Shown: piece after piece, positions 8,376-20,563 of the stretch
Position numbering within the stretch: position 1 is the stretch's first letter
Layout: each line of letters opens with the position of its first letter
Origin: Antitrichia curtipendula
Taxonomy: Eukaryota; Streptophyta; Bryopsida; Hypnales; Leucodontaceae
Assembly (NCBI GenBank): GCA_951230915.1
Contig: OX579635.1
Location: forward strand, 36,890,001 to 36,954,000
DNA: 64,000 nucleotides
Direction: 5' to 3'
Program-made: the position numbers and the translations under genes
The notes under the pieces: generated by a model
Told to the model about the DNA's origin: nothing
The model's input: only the letters and a program-made list of their open reading frames with translations
The model's database searches: none

Positions 8376-11208
8376 GTATATATCAAGTGAACATTAATCA
8401 AAAGTGGCAAAAATTGTCGCATTGCACAAATAGAGAGGTTTATCTTAGCGGGTTCTACAAACTGAAAATCTTACAACACAAGGTTAGAATTTTATAGTCC
8501 ATTTAACTTCAATCTTTGAAGCCATATATATTAAATAGACTCATATTGAATGGAATGTTGATAGAATAGTTTCAATAGGGATTTTGAAGTGTTCAATGGT
8601 AAATTTGTTATTAAAAGACCACTTGGTCGATGGCACTTGAATTGAACCGATTGTTGTTGGTTTCATAGCGTGTATTCTATACATATATATTGTAGAAGAA
8701 AGAAAAAATTTGTGAAGAAGGGAGGGGACACAAAAAAACTAGACACTTAAATTTTACGTCTGAGATAGACCCACTTAAAAAACCTTATGAAGAAATTGAC
8801 AAAAAACATAGAGTATTGAAAATATGCCCTTTGTAGCTTTTTATGTAAAAATATGTCTATTTTAAGTACAGTAATTAAGGTAAATATCTCTACATGAAAT
8901 ATCCTTTTAATTCATAATTTATTGTTGTGATGTCCAAAAAATGCATTCTAAAACAATCTTAAATCTCCTTTCAACTACCAACAAGATTCAACATAAACTT
9001 TTACAATTCAACAATAGAAACCATCCTTAAAACCTTATTCAGGCTCATCTAGGTGTTGTTACCTTAATCCTTGACATCAAGCATAATTTTTTGAAATCCA
9101 TAACTGCATGTTGAGCTCTTTGCCCAACTCTACGTTTTTTGTTTTATTACCAGTGAGACATATGAATGAATTTTAATATTATTATTTTTAGGTATGAAAT
9201 AATGCATCCCCTAAAATTTTAATGCTATTAGGACATTTTGAAATTATTTTGAATTTTCAAATAGAAGGTGAAGAAAATTCATATCAAATACAATATTTGA
9301 TAATTTCATTATCGGGATATATTATAACGTAAAAGGTCATAGTGTCAAATAAATTTTATGACTCTTTATATTCAAAAGCTTAGTTACATGCTTCAATTTT
9401 GAAGTATTACATATTTTCACTAAAGATTTCATAGATTTCAAACAAAATAGAAACTAGTCTTGGAAAGCTTTGTTTTCTTAGTTTTTGATGAAAAAAAAAA
9501 TTGTGTAAAAATCAAGTTTTTAATCAATTTTTAATGAAAAATTGTGTACAAAAGCCCAAAGTGCTAAAATATATTATAAGGCATTTTAATTTTTGGAAGA
9601 ATTTTTTTTTTTAAATCTAAAAATAACTAGTATGATTCAAAAAATGATGTGAAAATGCCATGAACAAAGTTGCACACAACAAATTAGTTGAAAATTGTCA
9701 TTTTTCCATTATCAATGCAAGTTAACATTTTCCAAAATAATGTCATTGGTTCCTTCTAGTGTTGTGTACCTAGTCAAGTCTCTCCCATCTAACAATCAAG
9801 AACACCAAATATAAAAAGGAATCCAAAGACAAAAATACGCCTTGTAATGCACCAATCTATTGAAGGAAATAGACAACAAATACAAATCAAACAAATACAA
9901 ACCAAACTTTGATTGGAACATCAAATGGAAAGGAGGCTTTAAGAGTCAAGTATAGTAGATGATGTTTTAATGTTTTAAGGTTTCTACATTGAATCTATAA
10001 TAAAATATGGTAAGATTTACATCATTGGATTGAAAATTCAACAACTAACATCTTTCATTTGGAGGTCACTTTGATATTTCAATCTTATCATGCTAAAATA
10101 TGTCACCGTTCATGTAGAATACATGGCCATTTTGCAACTTCTAAGACATTTAGGAGGTGCAATATTGATTTAAACTGGAAGTGTCATTATTCATTGGATC
10201 CATTTTAATATGAATACAATTGGTTACTATTGTATACATCAATTCATGTACCTTGTATGTCAAATGCACAAAAAATACCATGTTGCAACTCAAATTGGGT
10301 CTTTTAAACTTTTAAAAGTTAACACCTTAATGATATAAGCGTTCAAATTTTGAACAATAGGTGAGTGCAAAATTGTCCCTTAAAGGACATGTTTCTCATT
10401 CATCTATAGTTTAAAACATAAAAGCATGTTTCACTTCCAAAAGTTAATTTTTCCATTCAAAAAATGACCTTTCAAAAATGACTTGTATAAATAAGTAAAA
10501 TAGACATCCTAATAAAATCATCATAATTAGAAATTAACACTTTTGAACTTAAAAGAAAAAAATTCATGTAGAAAGTACATATTTTCAACCTCTAGACAAA
10601 TTGATTTTCAATTCAAAAATACAAATTATACAAATACAAATTGAAAAATCTCCTTGTGACAAATTGATTTTCAATCTCACTTGGACAAGTTTGCGTCCAT
10701 CTATTGTTTGAAATTTAAAGACTTGGTTGAAAAATTGAAAGATTAAAGAATTGGAAAAGTGAAAAATTGAAAAATCTCTTTAGGACAAATTGATTTTCAA
10801 GTTTAGGAGGAATTTTCAATTTCTTGTTTCAAATTTTGTTGAAAAATATTGGTTAATGTAGTAGTAGATACATATGGTGTAGGGATTGCACCCCCACAAC
10901 TTTTATTTTAATCCATTGTTAAATTATTATTTTGCATTGTATTTTTTGGAAAAATTTGAATACTCTCATTGGTGAACCTTGTTAGATGGGGACCCTCTTC
11001 CAAGAGCTCATTTCCACTGGGGGGTTAGAAGGATCCAGGCGTGAACCTCTAGCATCGAGTTGCCAAAGTTGAAAACAGAACTAGACCTTTGTGGAAGATG
11101 TTTTTTTTTATTTTATTTAAACAAGTGGAAATTCATAGCGTAGGAGCTTGCTTTCAAAATTGTATGTGAGGCTAAGATTTCAGAGTTTTTCCTCCTTTTT
11201 GTCTGTGG
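8376..11208. other. 2.8 kb intergenic, nothing recognised
   Basis: Very AT-rich sequence, with no open frame above 60 codons listed and no inverted-repeat element that I could pair. Around 10600-10820 the phrase 'gacaaattgattttcaa' recurs several times with variations, suggesting a short degenerate internal duplication. Confidence 0.6.
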
Positions 11209-12364
11209 TTAACCCCTAAAGTCCCGAGGGTGTTTTCTGCCAAAAACCACTCAAAACTACCACTTCTATTGCATTCACTTAAGGAAACCAAATTTTTTGT
11301 TTTTTTTGGAATTTAACCGTAGGATCTTGTACTTAACTTGTTTGAGATGATGTAGTAAAAATTTCATCAAATTTGACCGTACGGATTGAAAGATATTAGC
11401 ATTCAAAGTTGAACAAATTTTTTTTTTCCAAGAAGATGCTTAAATTGTCTTCAAAACTAAGATTGTCCATAACTTTCTCATCCCTAGTCCAAATAGAATG
11501 AATCAAAGCTTCACATATAGGTAAAATCGTACTCCCTCCGTCCCAAAATGTTCTTCCTGTTGGCCTTCATTTTTTGTCCCAAAATGATCTTCTTGTTGTA
11601 CTTTGTGAGCTGCAAATTGGTCAAATTTAACTTTTGGTTGTTCTCTAGGACTAACAAAACAATGCCAAGCGATAGTTCCCCCTTCATCTATGCAATCACT
11701 AATCAAAAGACAAATAAAATGGTTGAAGGGGTCAATCAACACTTTTTGTTTTTATTTTTTGCATCTCTTTGAATATTATCTAATTGAAGGAGATGAAGGT
11801 TTTGGGAGGCAAAATATAGGTCCACATATGGTCTTTGACTTATACTAACTACCTACAAAATGATGACCTCACACTCAATAATTAAATAACCACTTGTGCT
11901 CCTTGAAAATACCCAAAAAATTTCACTTTTCAATAATCCAAAACTACACTTTAAAAAGAACTTCAAAACTCAAAGTTTCAAGGGCAATAGGAGTACACCA
12001 AACTCCATATGTAGTGCAAAACAGGCTTCAAAAATGTTATTTTTAGTCTTAATCCGGAACATTTTGTCTAACAGGAAGATCATTTTGGGACGGAGGGAGT
12101 AATATTTTAGGAAAAAATTCAAAAGAAATTATTTTGACTTTTTGTAATTTTTTTGGGCTACCTGCCAATCTCTATTTCTTGCTCATTGTGCCATAACTTT
12201 TTCATCCAGCATCCAGTTGAAACAAAAATTATATATCCACAAAGCTCTTGCAAAGTTACACCACCTCAAAAATTCTCAAAAAAATTCACTTCAAATTGAG
12301 ACAATAGGAACCTACCCAGACCCAAATTGTCCCTTGAGGAGACAAGCGGGGCTCTAGGGGTTAA
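11209..12364. mobile_element. TTAA-flanked element, inverted copy, split by a Stowaway element
   Basis: TTAA (11209-11212) followed by CCCCTAAAGTCCCGAGGG starts the element; GGGGCTCTAGGGG followed by TTAA (12361-12364) ends it. Without the insertion at 11532-12109 the remaining sequence of about 580 bp matches 4936-5519 in reverse orientation throughout. Confidence 0.8.
11532..12109. mobile_element. Stowaway-type (Tc1/mariner) MITE, 578 bp, nested
   Basis: The ends CTCCCTCCGTCCCAAAATG and the inverse CATTTTGGGACGGAGGGAG are the classic Stowaway termini; the inverted match extends to about 31 bp through TCTTCCTGTT. A TA dinucleotide flanks both sides (11530-11531, 12110-12111). It interrupts the 'gtaaaa...tattttagg' stretch that is continuous in the 4936-5519 copy, so the insertion is younger than that element. 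Confidence 0.92.
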
Positions 12365-13637
12365 CCCTAGATGGGCCTCCAGTTCCGGTTTCCAGTGGAA
12401 ACGGGCTATAAGCTCTTCAGAGTTGAGTGCGCTTCAGATTTCCGACTCTCTTTACTTTTAGTCCCACTCAAGTGTAGACGGCATTTCGTGTGGCATCTTT
12501 ACCAAGAGGAATTTTGGATGAGTGAGAAACCCTAGCTTTGTTTCAAATTTCTTTGAATCCTGTTTATGTTACAGAAATCTTAGTTGAGTAGAGTTTCTTG
12601 GAGTTGGAAATCTGAGTGGAGGAATTGCCGAATTGTTGCTGAAATGGAGGGCCATAGACAGCAGGATGTCGGTAGCTCTGAACAAGAAATTCTTGAATTG
12701 TGGAGTGAAACGTCAAGGCTTCAAGCTTGCGTATATTGTGCATGAACGTTTCCCTGAGGAATGGAGACTGTTTGATCCACGCAAGCGGGAATTCGAGTAG
12801 GCAACATCGAATCGGTGAAATTCTGGAATTGTGTGAGGTATCTGGCGTCAAAACCTCCGCGGTACTGTACTGCGCAACCTTACAAGTGTAGCACCTATTT
12901 CATGTAATGTTGTAACCTGTCTCATCAATTTGGTGCACGTTGAGCTTGATGATTTTGGCCGGTGACTCACGATAGAGATTTTGAAGCATGCTTTTCTACA
13001 TAGAGAAGACAGAGCGATCGGTTAGGGGATTACGCTTTGGAAAAACGCCAACAAGTGCCAATCGCCAAGTGCCAGATTATCGGCTAGCACTGAGTCTCTG
13101 ATGTTGCTTCCGTTGGCAGGATACAGGAGATCAGTATTGTCCACGCAAAATCTAGTATCCATTATCAGTAAAAAAAACTAAGCGTAGCTAATATAACCTG
13201 AATAAGCGTGTGAAGCTGCTTAGAATGATGTTATTCAAGATTTATAACTAGCATTTCTTGCACAGTCTCGTCCGTCATTACGGAAAACAATTAACTGCTG
13301 TCATTGAAAATTATTTCGAGTAAGCAGTGTTCGGGCCGGTACATAGGCTGGAGCTTCGTCAATTTGGAACTTGAAATTTTGCTGAGATTTCGATCTTGTT
13401 ATGGTTAAGGCGAGTCACATTCGTTTTGCAGGAGTTCGGGTCGGGATTTTGAAGTTGGCAGCCTCTACTATTGGCCAGAAGTAGTGGAGGAGACGTACTG
13501 ATGCTGTGGTCGAATTTGCCACTGGGAGAGGATCAAGATGCGAGTTCGTTGATTTAGTCTCGATATTGTTTCTCTTAAGACTGAAGATAGCAAGGAAGAC
13601 AGTTGCAGCTTGCTGGTTCCTAATTCAACAGTACACC
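12365..13637 (+). promoter_or_regulatory. upstream region / 5' leader of the second kinase gene
   Basis: Less AT-rich than the DNA to its left. It contains a plant-leader-like 'gaaaccctagc' at about 12530. The kinase frame is open from 13485, just after an in-frame TAG, but has no ATG until 13638. Upstream non-coding exons and introns are likely, though I cannot fix their boundaries. It shows no similarity by eye to the upstream sequence shared by the other kinase gene and TOC159. The antisense open frame at 12564-12851 looks spurious. Confidence 0.45.
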
Positions 13638-15146
13638 ATGATTGAGCACTTTGAGCTTGCGCGGGAGTCCAGAAGTTGCCTAAGTGACGCTGAGCTTTGT
13701 CAGGAAGGCCGCGTCATAAAATTAAGGAACTCTCCATGTGAGTGTTCAGTTCTGTGTACTCCAGTAGATCGATCCAAGTATATAAGGTTGTCAAGTGAAT
13801 TCTTTCCTGACCTAGAAGGGCCGCAATTGGAGACCTTGAGTACACTTTGTCTTGCTGCTCGTCGTTCAGAAGAATTCTTCCTCTCTGTCAACGCCACTGA
13901 TCAATGGCTGAGAACAATTATTGGCCATGAGAACTTGCATCCGCGAGGATGGACCGAAGCAGAAACTTGGATCGATCTCATCCCTAGTTTCATCATCCAC
14001 AGTAACATTCTACCCTATGACCCATATTGGTCGAAGCCGCTGGCCACAAGAGACGAGGCCAGGACAAGGGTACATTTTCCTTCGTATGTACTCAAGGAAG
14101 CATTGGAAGAGCGCAAGTCGTTGAAGACGAAGCTGCTGGAATGGAGGAGTACCGGGAAAGAATGTGAAATTGCGAAGCATGGAACAGGAAGATCCAAGGA
14201 CGGAAGTTTTGAACAACCGAGAACCTCAAAATTGTTGTGGGAGATACAAGGTGCCGATGTGAAACTTGTTAAGGTGATTGCTGCAGGTTCTGACGGGATT
14301 ATTTCTCTGATTACATGGAAAGGTGGCAGGTTCGTTCGAAAAGAATTCAAGGAACCGCAAGTGCACTTTTACATGGAGCTTGAAGTCATGAAAAGGTTTT
14401 CTCATCCACATATTGTCTACAGCTTCGGCGAGCTCTCTGATGGAATACAGACTTCTTATTTCATGGAATATATGTCCAATGATCTTTTCAATTTCATCGT
14501 TGACAGAGCACAGCGCGCTGTTGGTGTTAACGAGACTCCGTTCTCACGCCATGACTCCGTCGACGTACTATCGCAAGTTGCAAAAGCAATGAGGCACATG
14601 CACCAAGACAATGTGAATGTGGTACATTGCGACCTGAAGTCTGTGAATATCCTAATAAGTGAGATTGCGACATCAGATAATGTGAAGCATTTCCTCGTTA
14701 AAGTTGCTGATTTTGGAAGTGCTCGGTTGGTAGATTCAAGTTCTTCATCGTCAGGTTTCATTCCAGGAGCTGCAACCACAAATTACGCTGCACCAGAAAT
14801 CTTAAGACAGCGTACTGATATGACTGTGCGTATAGATTTTCCTCACAAAATTGATGTCTACAGCTTCGGCATTGTCGCGTTTGAGGTCCTCACGGGGAAG
14901 AACAACGTTAAAGCCTACAAGCGCTCTCCTTCAACGTTCAAGAGAGGCGTAATTGAAGGCACTTTGAGACCACCCCTTCGTGCAGAATACGAGAAACAGA
15001 AGGTGTCGGTCATACAGGACGTGGACATAATAGCGCTCATTGAGAGGTGTTGGCATTCCGATCCCTATGAGAGACCTTCTTTTGTGGAGATATGCGAGGA
15101 GCTCAACAAAATTAGAGATCAAATGTTGGTGTCGGTATGTTTCTAA
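13638..15146 (+). CDS. divergent Ser/Thr protein kinase with a long unassigned N-terminal region
   Basis: ATG at 13638 gives 502 residues to the stop at 15146; upstream in-frame codons have no ATG. Residues 1-205 carry no motif I know. The kinase domain begins about 210: a loop AAGSDGIIS (215-223) lacking the usual glycines, ATP-binding lysine K235 in FVRKEF, catalytic loop HCDLKSVN (330-337; HCD instead of HRD), DFG at 358-360, an APE segment in NYAAPEIL, DVYSFG in subdomain IX and ERPSF in subdomain XI. The subdomain I-II phrasing resembles the kinase at 1902-2921, so both may belong to one lineage-expanded family. TCG|GTATGT at 15134/15135 is a possible donor. Acceptors at 15381-15382 (adding about 44 residues, stop 15514) or 15874-15875 (adding about 13 residues) would replace the last four residues. 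No transmembrane segment is evident. Confidence 0.85.
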   Translation: MIEHFELARESRSCLSDAELCQEGRVIKLRNSPCECSVLCTPVDRSKYIRLSSEFFPDLEGPQLETLSTLCLAARRSEEFFLSVNATDQWLRTIIGHENLHPRGWTEAETWIDLIPSFIIHSNILPYDPYWSKPLATRDEARTRVHFPSYVLKEALEERKSLKTKLLEWRSTGKECEIAKHGTGRSKDGSFEQPRTSKLLWEIQGADVKLVKVIAAGSDGIISLITWKGGRFVRKEFKEPQVHFYMELEVMKRFSHPHIVYSFGELSDGIQTSYFMEYMSNDLFNFIVDRAQRAVGVNETPFSRHDSVDVLSQVAKAMRHMHQDNVNVVHCDLKSVNILISEIATSDNVKHFLVKVADFGSARLVDSSSSSSGFIPGAATTNYAAPEILRQRTDMTVRIDFPHKIDVYSFGIVAFEVLTGKNNVKAYKRSPSTFKRGVIEGTLRPPLRAEYEKQKVSVIQDVDIIALIERCWHSDPYERPSFVEICEELNKIRDQMLVSVCF

Positions 15147-17155
15147 TGACACATTTATGATGTGATTAGAGCATGATTTTTACTCCCTCTTTGGGAGCAA
15201 AAGTTGATCTTGCACGTATTTAGAAGCCACCATGCATATACATTAGGTTTTCAATATTTATCTTGCTTTGGTTCTGCATGCAATTAGAACAAGCAAGGAA
15301 CTCTTTCTTTTTTTTCGCAACATGTAATGACTTGATGCAGTGTTTCAGTGCTTTATTAAGAAGTGGTTCTTTGTATCTGCAGGAGAAAATGTTACAAATT
15401 GACCACCCTCCATGTCAACAAAATTCATTTTGGAATTGCTTTCGAGGTATTTCAAAAAGGGAGTCTCTAATATTAGTTACTAACTTTATAAATTGGCACG
15501 CATATCAGAGTTGAAAGAGGTTCATAACCGCGAATGATAGCCGCTCAGTCAAGCTAGTCAAATAAGTGGAGTAAACATTTTTATTGTTATGCTGAGATGG
15601 ATTCCGACGCAGAGATACGGAGAGACGGAGCTATGATGCTATCTAAAGCTTCTACTTCTGAACGGAAATCTGCTTACTTGTTTGTTTGCTGCTTTCTCTA
15701 CTTAGAATTTTATTACTTTTTGATTCGAGATCCTGGCCACCTTCTATTAGCTAGTGAGATATTTGGTACGGAGATGCCTTGCGATGATGGTCTACTTTTC
15801 ATCTAGTTTCCCATCCAAGGTTCATTTGGAAGCAAGGACATGTCCTTGATACGTGACGACTTGATCGTTTTGCAGGAGCTGGCGTGCTTAAAAGACAGAA
15901 AGTCTCGACAGCAATGAATCTAAGCTGATGAAACTTCAGATCCTCCTAAGGTAATCTGATCTGCAGCCTCGCCATTAGTTTTACTATCTGACTGAATACC
16001 TGGAATACATGTTATACCATCCAAAACAGAGAGAAGTTGCATAAGTTGCATAAGTTGATATTTCTCTGTTTCAATTGGCGAAGTAATTACATACTAGTCC
16101 CAAGACATGTCTGATTGCTTCTTGGCCATGGAAACTTGGTCATTTGTGGGAAGATATGTATGGCGGTACATTTGAGTCTTTGGTCATATTTTTGACAGCA
16201 CTTGTGTTATGTTTCAAGCTATTTATGTTCTCTTAATTACATATGATTGTTTTTGCATGTGTTAGACTCAAGTGTGAATGTCTGATTGATGATGTCATTA
16301 GACATTGTGTAGATATGAGCTGAAATGAGCATGTTGTCATCCTCTAAACCCGGTCCATGTAAGACGGTCCATGTAACCAACTCAAGATGTCATTAAGTCA
16401 CTAAGGTTCAAAATCAAATTGTTGTCACTGGTCTATGGACCCACTAATGGACAATTGTGGGGAAGATCAAACTCAGGTCATCTACATACCAAGTAGGCTT
16501 GTATGTTCTGATAAGATTATTGTTTCTAATAACTCTAGATTAAGTTACATGCTGGTGAAATGTTCCACTAACGCAAGCACAGCACTGAAGCTCTGCCAGC
16601 TTCGGAACAATTGTCGCTCCAATCCTACAAGTACGCAGAATTAGAGTGTTTCAGCCCCGTTTTCACTCCAGGAAACGTCTTGTGTCGATAAGGTGATTTG
16701 CAGCTGAATGGAGACTTGAAGTACTTCTGCCTTTGAAGATATGGGTCTTTGAAACTTTGAAATGACCTCCGATGCCCTTATGAGTCGTAATAGCCTGGGA
16801 GAGAAAGGTTTGGCCTAACGCTACCGTTATCAACTATTGGAAACTTACAAGCTCTTTGGCTTTTTGTGAAGTCCTTGAATCGTTTAGCCGCCCTCGATAA
16901 GGCCAAAAAAATTGAATGATTTAGGATCACCAACTGTGTCATAGCGTTCATCTCGTCTCTCTTCATGTCTCTTCAGCTGAAAAAGTAATTTAGGGTTTTG
17001 CATCGCAGGGGGCCATTGAGGAGGAGTCACTGGAAATGGTTCAGTTGTTGTTATGCGCTCTGGGAAGGACTCGCCCTTTTGGCATTGGTGGGCCGGTATG
17101 CAGGGCATTCATCATATGCTGGAATGCCGCAATGATTTTGCAAATCCTTCTACTG
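15147..17155. other. 3' flank of the kinase gene, possible terminal exon
   Basis: Contains the two candidate terminal-exon acceptors noted for the kinase (GTATCTGCAG at 15373-15382 and TTTTGCAG ending at 15875). Beyond about 15950 I see no conserved coding sequence. Short open frames at 16435-16644 and on the minus strand at 16778-17108 have no recognisable domain. Confidence 0.45.
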
Positions 17156-17582
17156 TAAGGTAGAACCACCCATATCCGATCATTTAAGTGATTTCAGGAC
17201 AAATGAGGAGCAGTGTGAGGCAATGGAAAATTTTCTTGTGTAGAGAAATAAGAAATATTGGGATTGTGAATTTTTTGTAATTTTATTCCCAAAATTAAAA
17301 TACTAAGAATTTTGGAAGCCAAAAATTGTTTTGAACCCATAGCCAATGCTTAGAGTCTTTTAATTCCGATCAATCTACAAACCATTTTCCCAATCAATAC
17401 TTCTTGCACATTCTATGACACTTTGGGACATATGTCATGACCTTATTAGTCACAACCTTGGAAACAAAACAAAAAAAACATTCCAAGCTTGGGTTGTAAA
17501 TATGTTCTAGCTTTGGTTTGAAATAGTTACACCCTACAAGTTGGGTACGGATCTTTGGTTGGGAATGAGTGGTTCTACCTTA
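17156..17582. mobile_element. inverted-repeat element, AGGTAGAACCAC family, copy 2
   Basis: TAAGGTAGAACCACCCATAT on the left and ATGAGTGGTTCTACCTTA on the right form inverted ends. The interior matches 6236-6660 in reverse orientation. TA + AGGT...ACCT + TA suggests TA target duplication. No coding capacity; 427 bp. Confidence 0.8.
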
Positions 17583-19052
17583 ATTTGCCCTTGTGTAAGG
17601 TAGACAAGCCTATTACTTCCCTGATTTGCAATTTGAATATCTTGGAGTCAACTCCAAGAGGAGTACATATTTTTCAAAGGTGTGCACTTGTTTCATGAAT
17701 CAAACCCAAGTGGAATTATAATTTTTCAATTACAATTGTAATTTTTGTGAATTTCTGAAGTGGTATGTCCTAAAATTACAAAACTACCCATAGAGTGGAG
17801 TAATAAATGCTTTATAAACAACCCATAACCACCTTAAGTGCTCACCAAGAAAGGATTGACATGTTACCTTTATAGGTTGGATTTGCAAAAATGAGGTATA
17901 GATGTAAAGAACAAAAAATATTTAAAAAATACCATGCCAAGAGAATTTCCTTTCAAATCCATTCCAACGAGGTTTACTCTAAAAATGGTAATATTTTGCT
18001 TCTAATCAAATCTTCAAGGAATTTTAAAATTTTCCCTTTAAAAATTCATCAAAAAATATTGATGATAGCATTGGTGAATCTAACCATACGGATAGAATCT
18101 AAAATTCAAAATCTACAATTTTCATTTGTATATCAACTCCAAAGTATTCTTCCAAATAATATTTTATAATGATTTTTCCAAATCATCAATCCTATAGAGT
18201 ACTCTAGACATTTAGGGTTAAATTCCTAGAAATTTTAAAATAAAGTCTATGTAAAAAGTTATGTATATTGAATTGCTCTTGTTGGCCCTACCATCATAAC
18301 AAAATTTAGAGTTGTCACCTAAAGTTTAGAGATTTTTAACCCTCAAAGGAGCAAGCCTTAGCCATTTTTATTTATTTTTGGCAAACTGTACCCATTACTA
18401 TATAGATGTGATTTTTTGTAGTTTTGAATAAAAAATGAAACAAATCATAGCAAATTTAATTGATGCTAAAAAAATCTAAAAATTTCTTCATAAATTTACA
18501 TTGTAGTGCAATTTTTTACCATTTCATTCTAAAATGAGAAACTCAACACTCCATGGTTATAAGACAAATGACTTATAAGACAATGACTTATATATTGAAA
18601 TTTTGAAAATTTATAGATGACATGTGATTTCATCTTTGAAAAACATATATAAAAAAATAAAAATAAAATAGGCACAACATGAGAATATACAAAGTGTAAG
18701 GATTTTGGAGGTGGTTGCATCTTATTGCAATTAAAAAAATAAATGTTTAGACTCCGCTTTAGAGCTCTGTTTTGAAAGCATGGTTTGCTTCTGAATAAAC
18801 CTATTTTCAACACCAACATTTTCAATATTACAATAACATTTCAATGTAGAATCAATATTTACTATCATCATCACCAATTTAGAATAATATAAACTAATTT
18901 TAGAAACAGGAATATCTTGAAGAAGTCAATCTATAGTTTTTCAATTTGTAATATTTAAACAATATATTATTCAAGATTCATTTAGATGTCTCACCTTGAT
19001 TCTAATAAAGACTTTTAGGTCAGAATTGGTTTAGTTGAATATTGACAAATGA

Positions 19053-19137
<85 letters not shown>
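19053..19137. repeat. (AAT)n microsatellite, about 28 units
   Basis: Uninterrupted AAT trinucleotide repeat of about 85 bp. Confidence 0.98.
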
Positions 19138-19785
19138 TGAAGATTAGATGAAAATAATGAAATTTTGAAGTCACTTGACTAAACTTGAAGTATCTTTTCA
19201 ATTGAGGAAGTTGGAAAGTATTTTAGGAACCAATAACAACCTTTGGTATTCAATTAATTTCCAAAACAAAGGCTTGAAAATTTGAATTTTAAAAAAAATA
19301 ATGAAAGAATTAAGGATTTAGGATTGAGTCAACTAGTGGGACTTCAAAACAAGTCGAATGTAGGGTTCACTTTGCAACCATGGAGTTCAGATCTTTGGGG
19401 TTTCTATATTGGTGAATATACAATGAAACCATTAATTTGGGGTCTCCATGATGAGGGCATACATGCAAAATTGTATTGATAACAAAAGGTTAATGTTGTT
19501 TCCTACAACAGGTTTTGCTGCCCAGTCTTTTGAGACTCCAACATCCATGTAAAAATTATTGACACCACAAAAACAAAAGCCAAAACCTCTAGTGGGGGCA
19601 TCACAAGTAGCATAGAGAGCAACAAAGTCCTAATGGATTTTCTTCACTTTTTCACAATAATTTTAAATTTTTGCAAAAAAACTAAATTTTTTATGATTGT
19701 TGAAGACATGTGTTTTCACGTCTTATAAATAAATATAATATTTCAAGCATAAACTATCACATGGTACCATGGGAACATAGAGAGC

Positions 19786-19836
19786 AGAAGGATTTTTGAC
19801 ACTCAACTCCTAGAAGGATTTTTGACACTCAACTCC
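19786..19836. repeat. 26-bp tandem duplication
   Basis: 'agaaggatttttgacactca' plus actcct occurs twice back to back, essentially identical. It is a recent short tandem duplication. Confidence 0.9.
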
Positions 19837-20025
19837 GTGGCCCGACCTTTCAGGGTTAAGGTGATGGTACCATTGCTCAATTTTGAAAGGGAACTGAACC
19901 AGTGGAAGCAACAATTGAAATGTAAGCACACACTTCTCAAAAGCATAAGAAAGTAGTCAAAGTGAGAGCTTTGTTATTACCAGGCAAGAGATAATCTCGT
20001 CATCGAACTCAAGGATGACGACATA

Positions 20026-20108
20026 TTAACCCTGAAACGTCACAATTTAAGAAAATAAGCTGATAAAACAGCCCAAGGGTCTGTCTGTCTGAGACGTTTA
20101 AGGGTTAA
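20026..20108. mobile_element. 83-bp miniature TTAA-flanked inverted repeat
   Basis: TTAACCCTGAAACGTC on the left and GACGTTTAAGGGTTAA on the right: inverted ends of 16 bp with one mismatch, TTAA at both extremes, and only about 50 bp between. It looks like a minimal member of the TTAA-flanked group and lies 456 bp beyond the TOC159 stop codon. Confidence 0.7.
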
Positions 20109-20563
20109 CGCCAATTCTCAATCCGCAGCACACCTTTGCAGAATCAATGTCTAAAGACACAATTCTCCAACTACAATATTAAGATCCCCTATTTCAGCCG
20201 AAACAGAAATACTCTGCTGTCTCCCAGATTCGCTACAAGATCCCATGTTTATCCTTCCCTCCGTGCTCCAGTCTCGCCAATCTACTACAATACAGAGCAC
20301 CACCAGTGCGCAGCTACAGAAATGCCACATTACAGAAGGCAAAATCATCTTTCTCCCACTTGCAGCAGCTACAGACCCCCAAACCTTGTCCCAAGACAAT
20401 TCTATGTCAATCGTATTATTGACTCTCTCCCGCCCCCCAGCTTCAGATGCGTGCAACCACCTCTGCTCTACCACCGAATTAGGCTCTACAAAAATTTGCA
20501 GAAAATCCAGAAACTGCACGCAAGCTAGGAACTTCAGCCACCAATTATCTTGTAGCTAAAGCA

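Larger units (their letters stand above)
17583..20025. other. intergenic, AT-rich with simple repeats
   Basis: No gene is recognised. Holds the AAT microsatellite (19053-19137) and a 26-bp tandem pair (19786-19836). A TTAACCCTCAAAGG motif at 18338-18351 and its relative TTAACCTTTGAAGG at 34248-34261 may be single ends of further TTAA elements, but I could not pair them. Confidence 0.55.

Noticed and set aside
20136..20559. Open frames of 100-130 codons on both strands next to TOC159
   Set aside because: They lie beyond the TOC159 stop and show no domain or coding signature; probably 3' flank.
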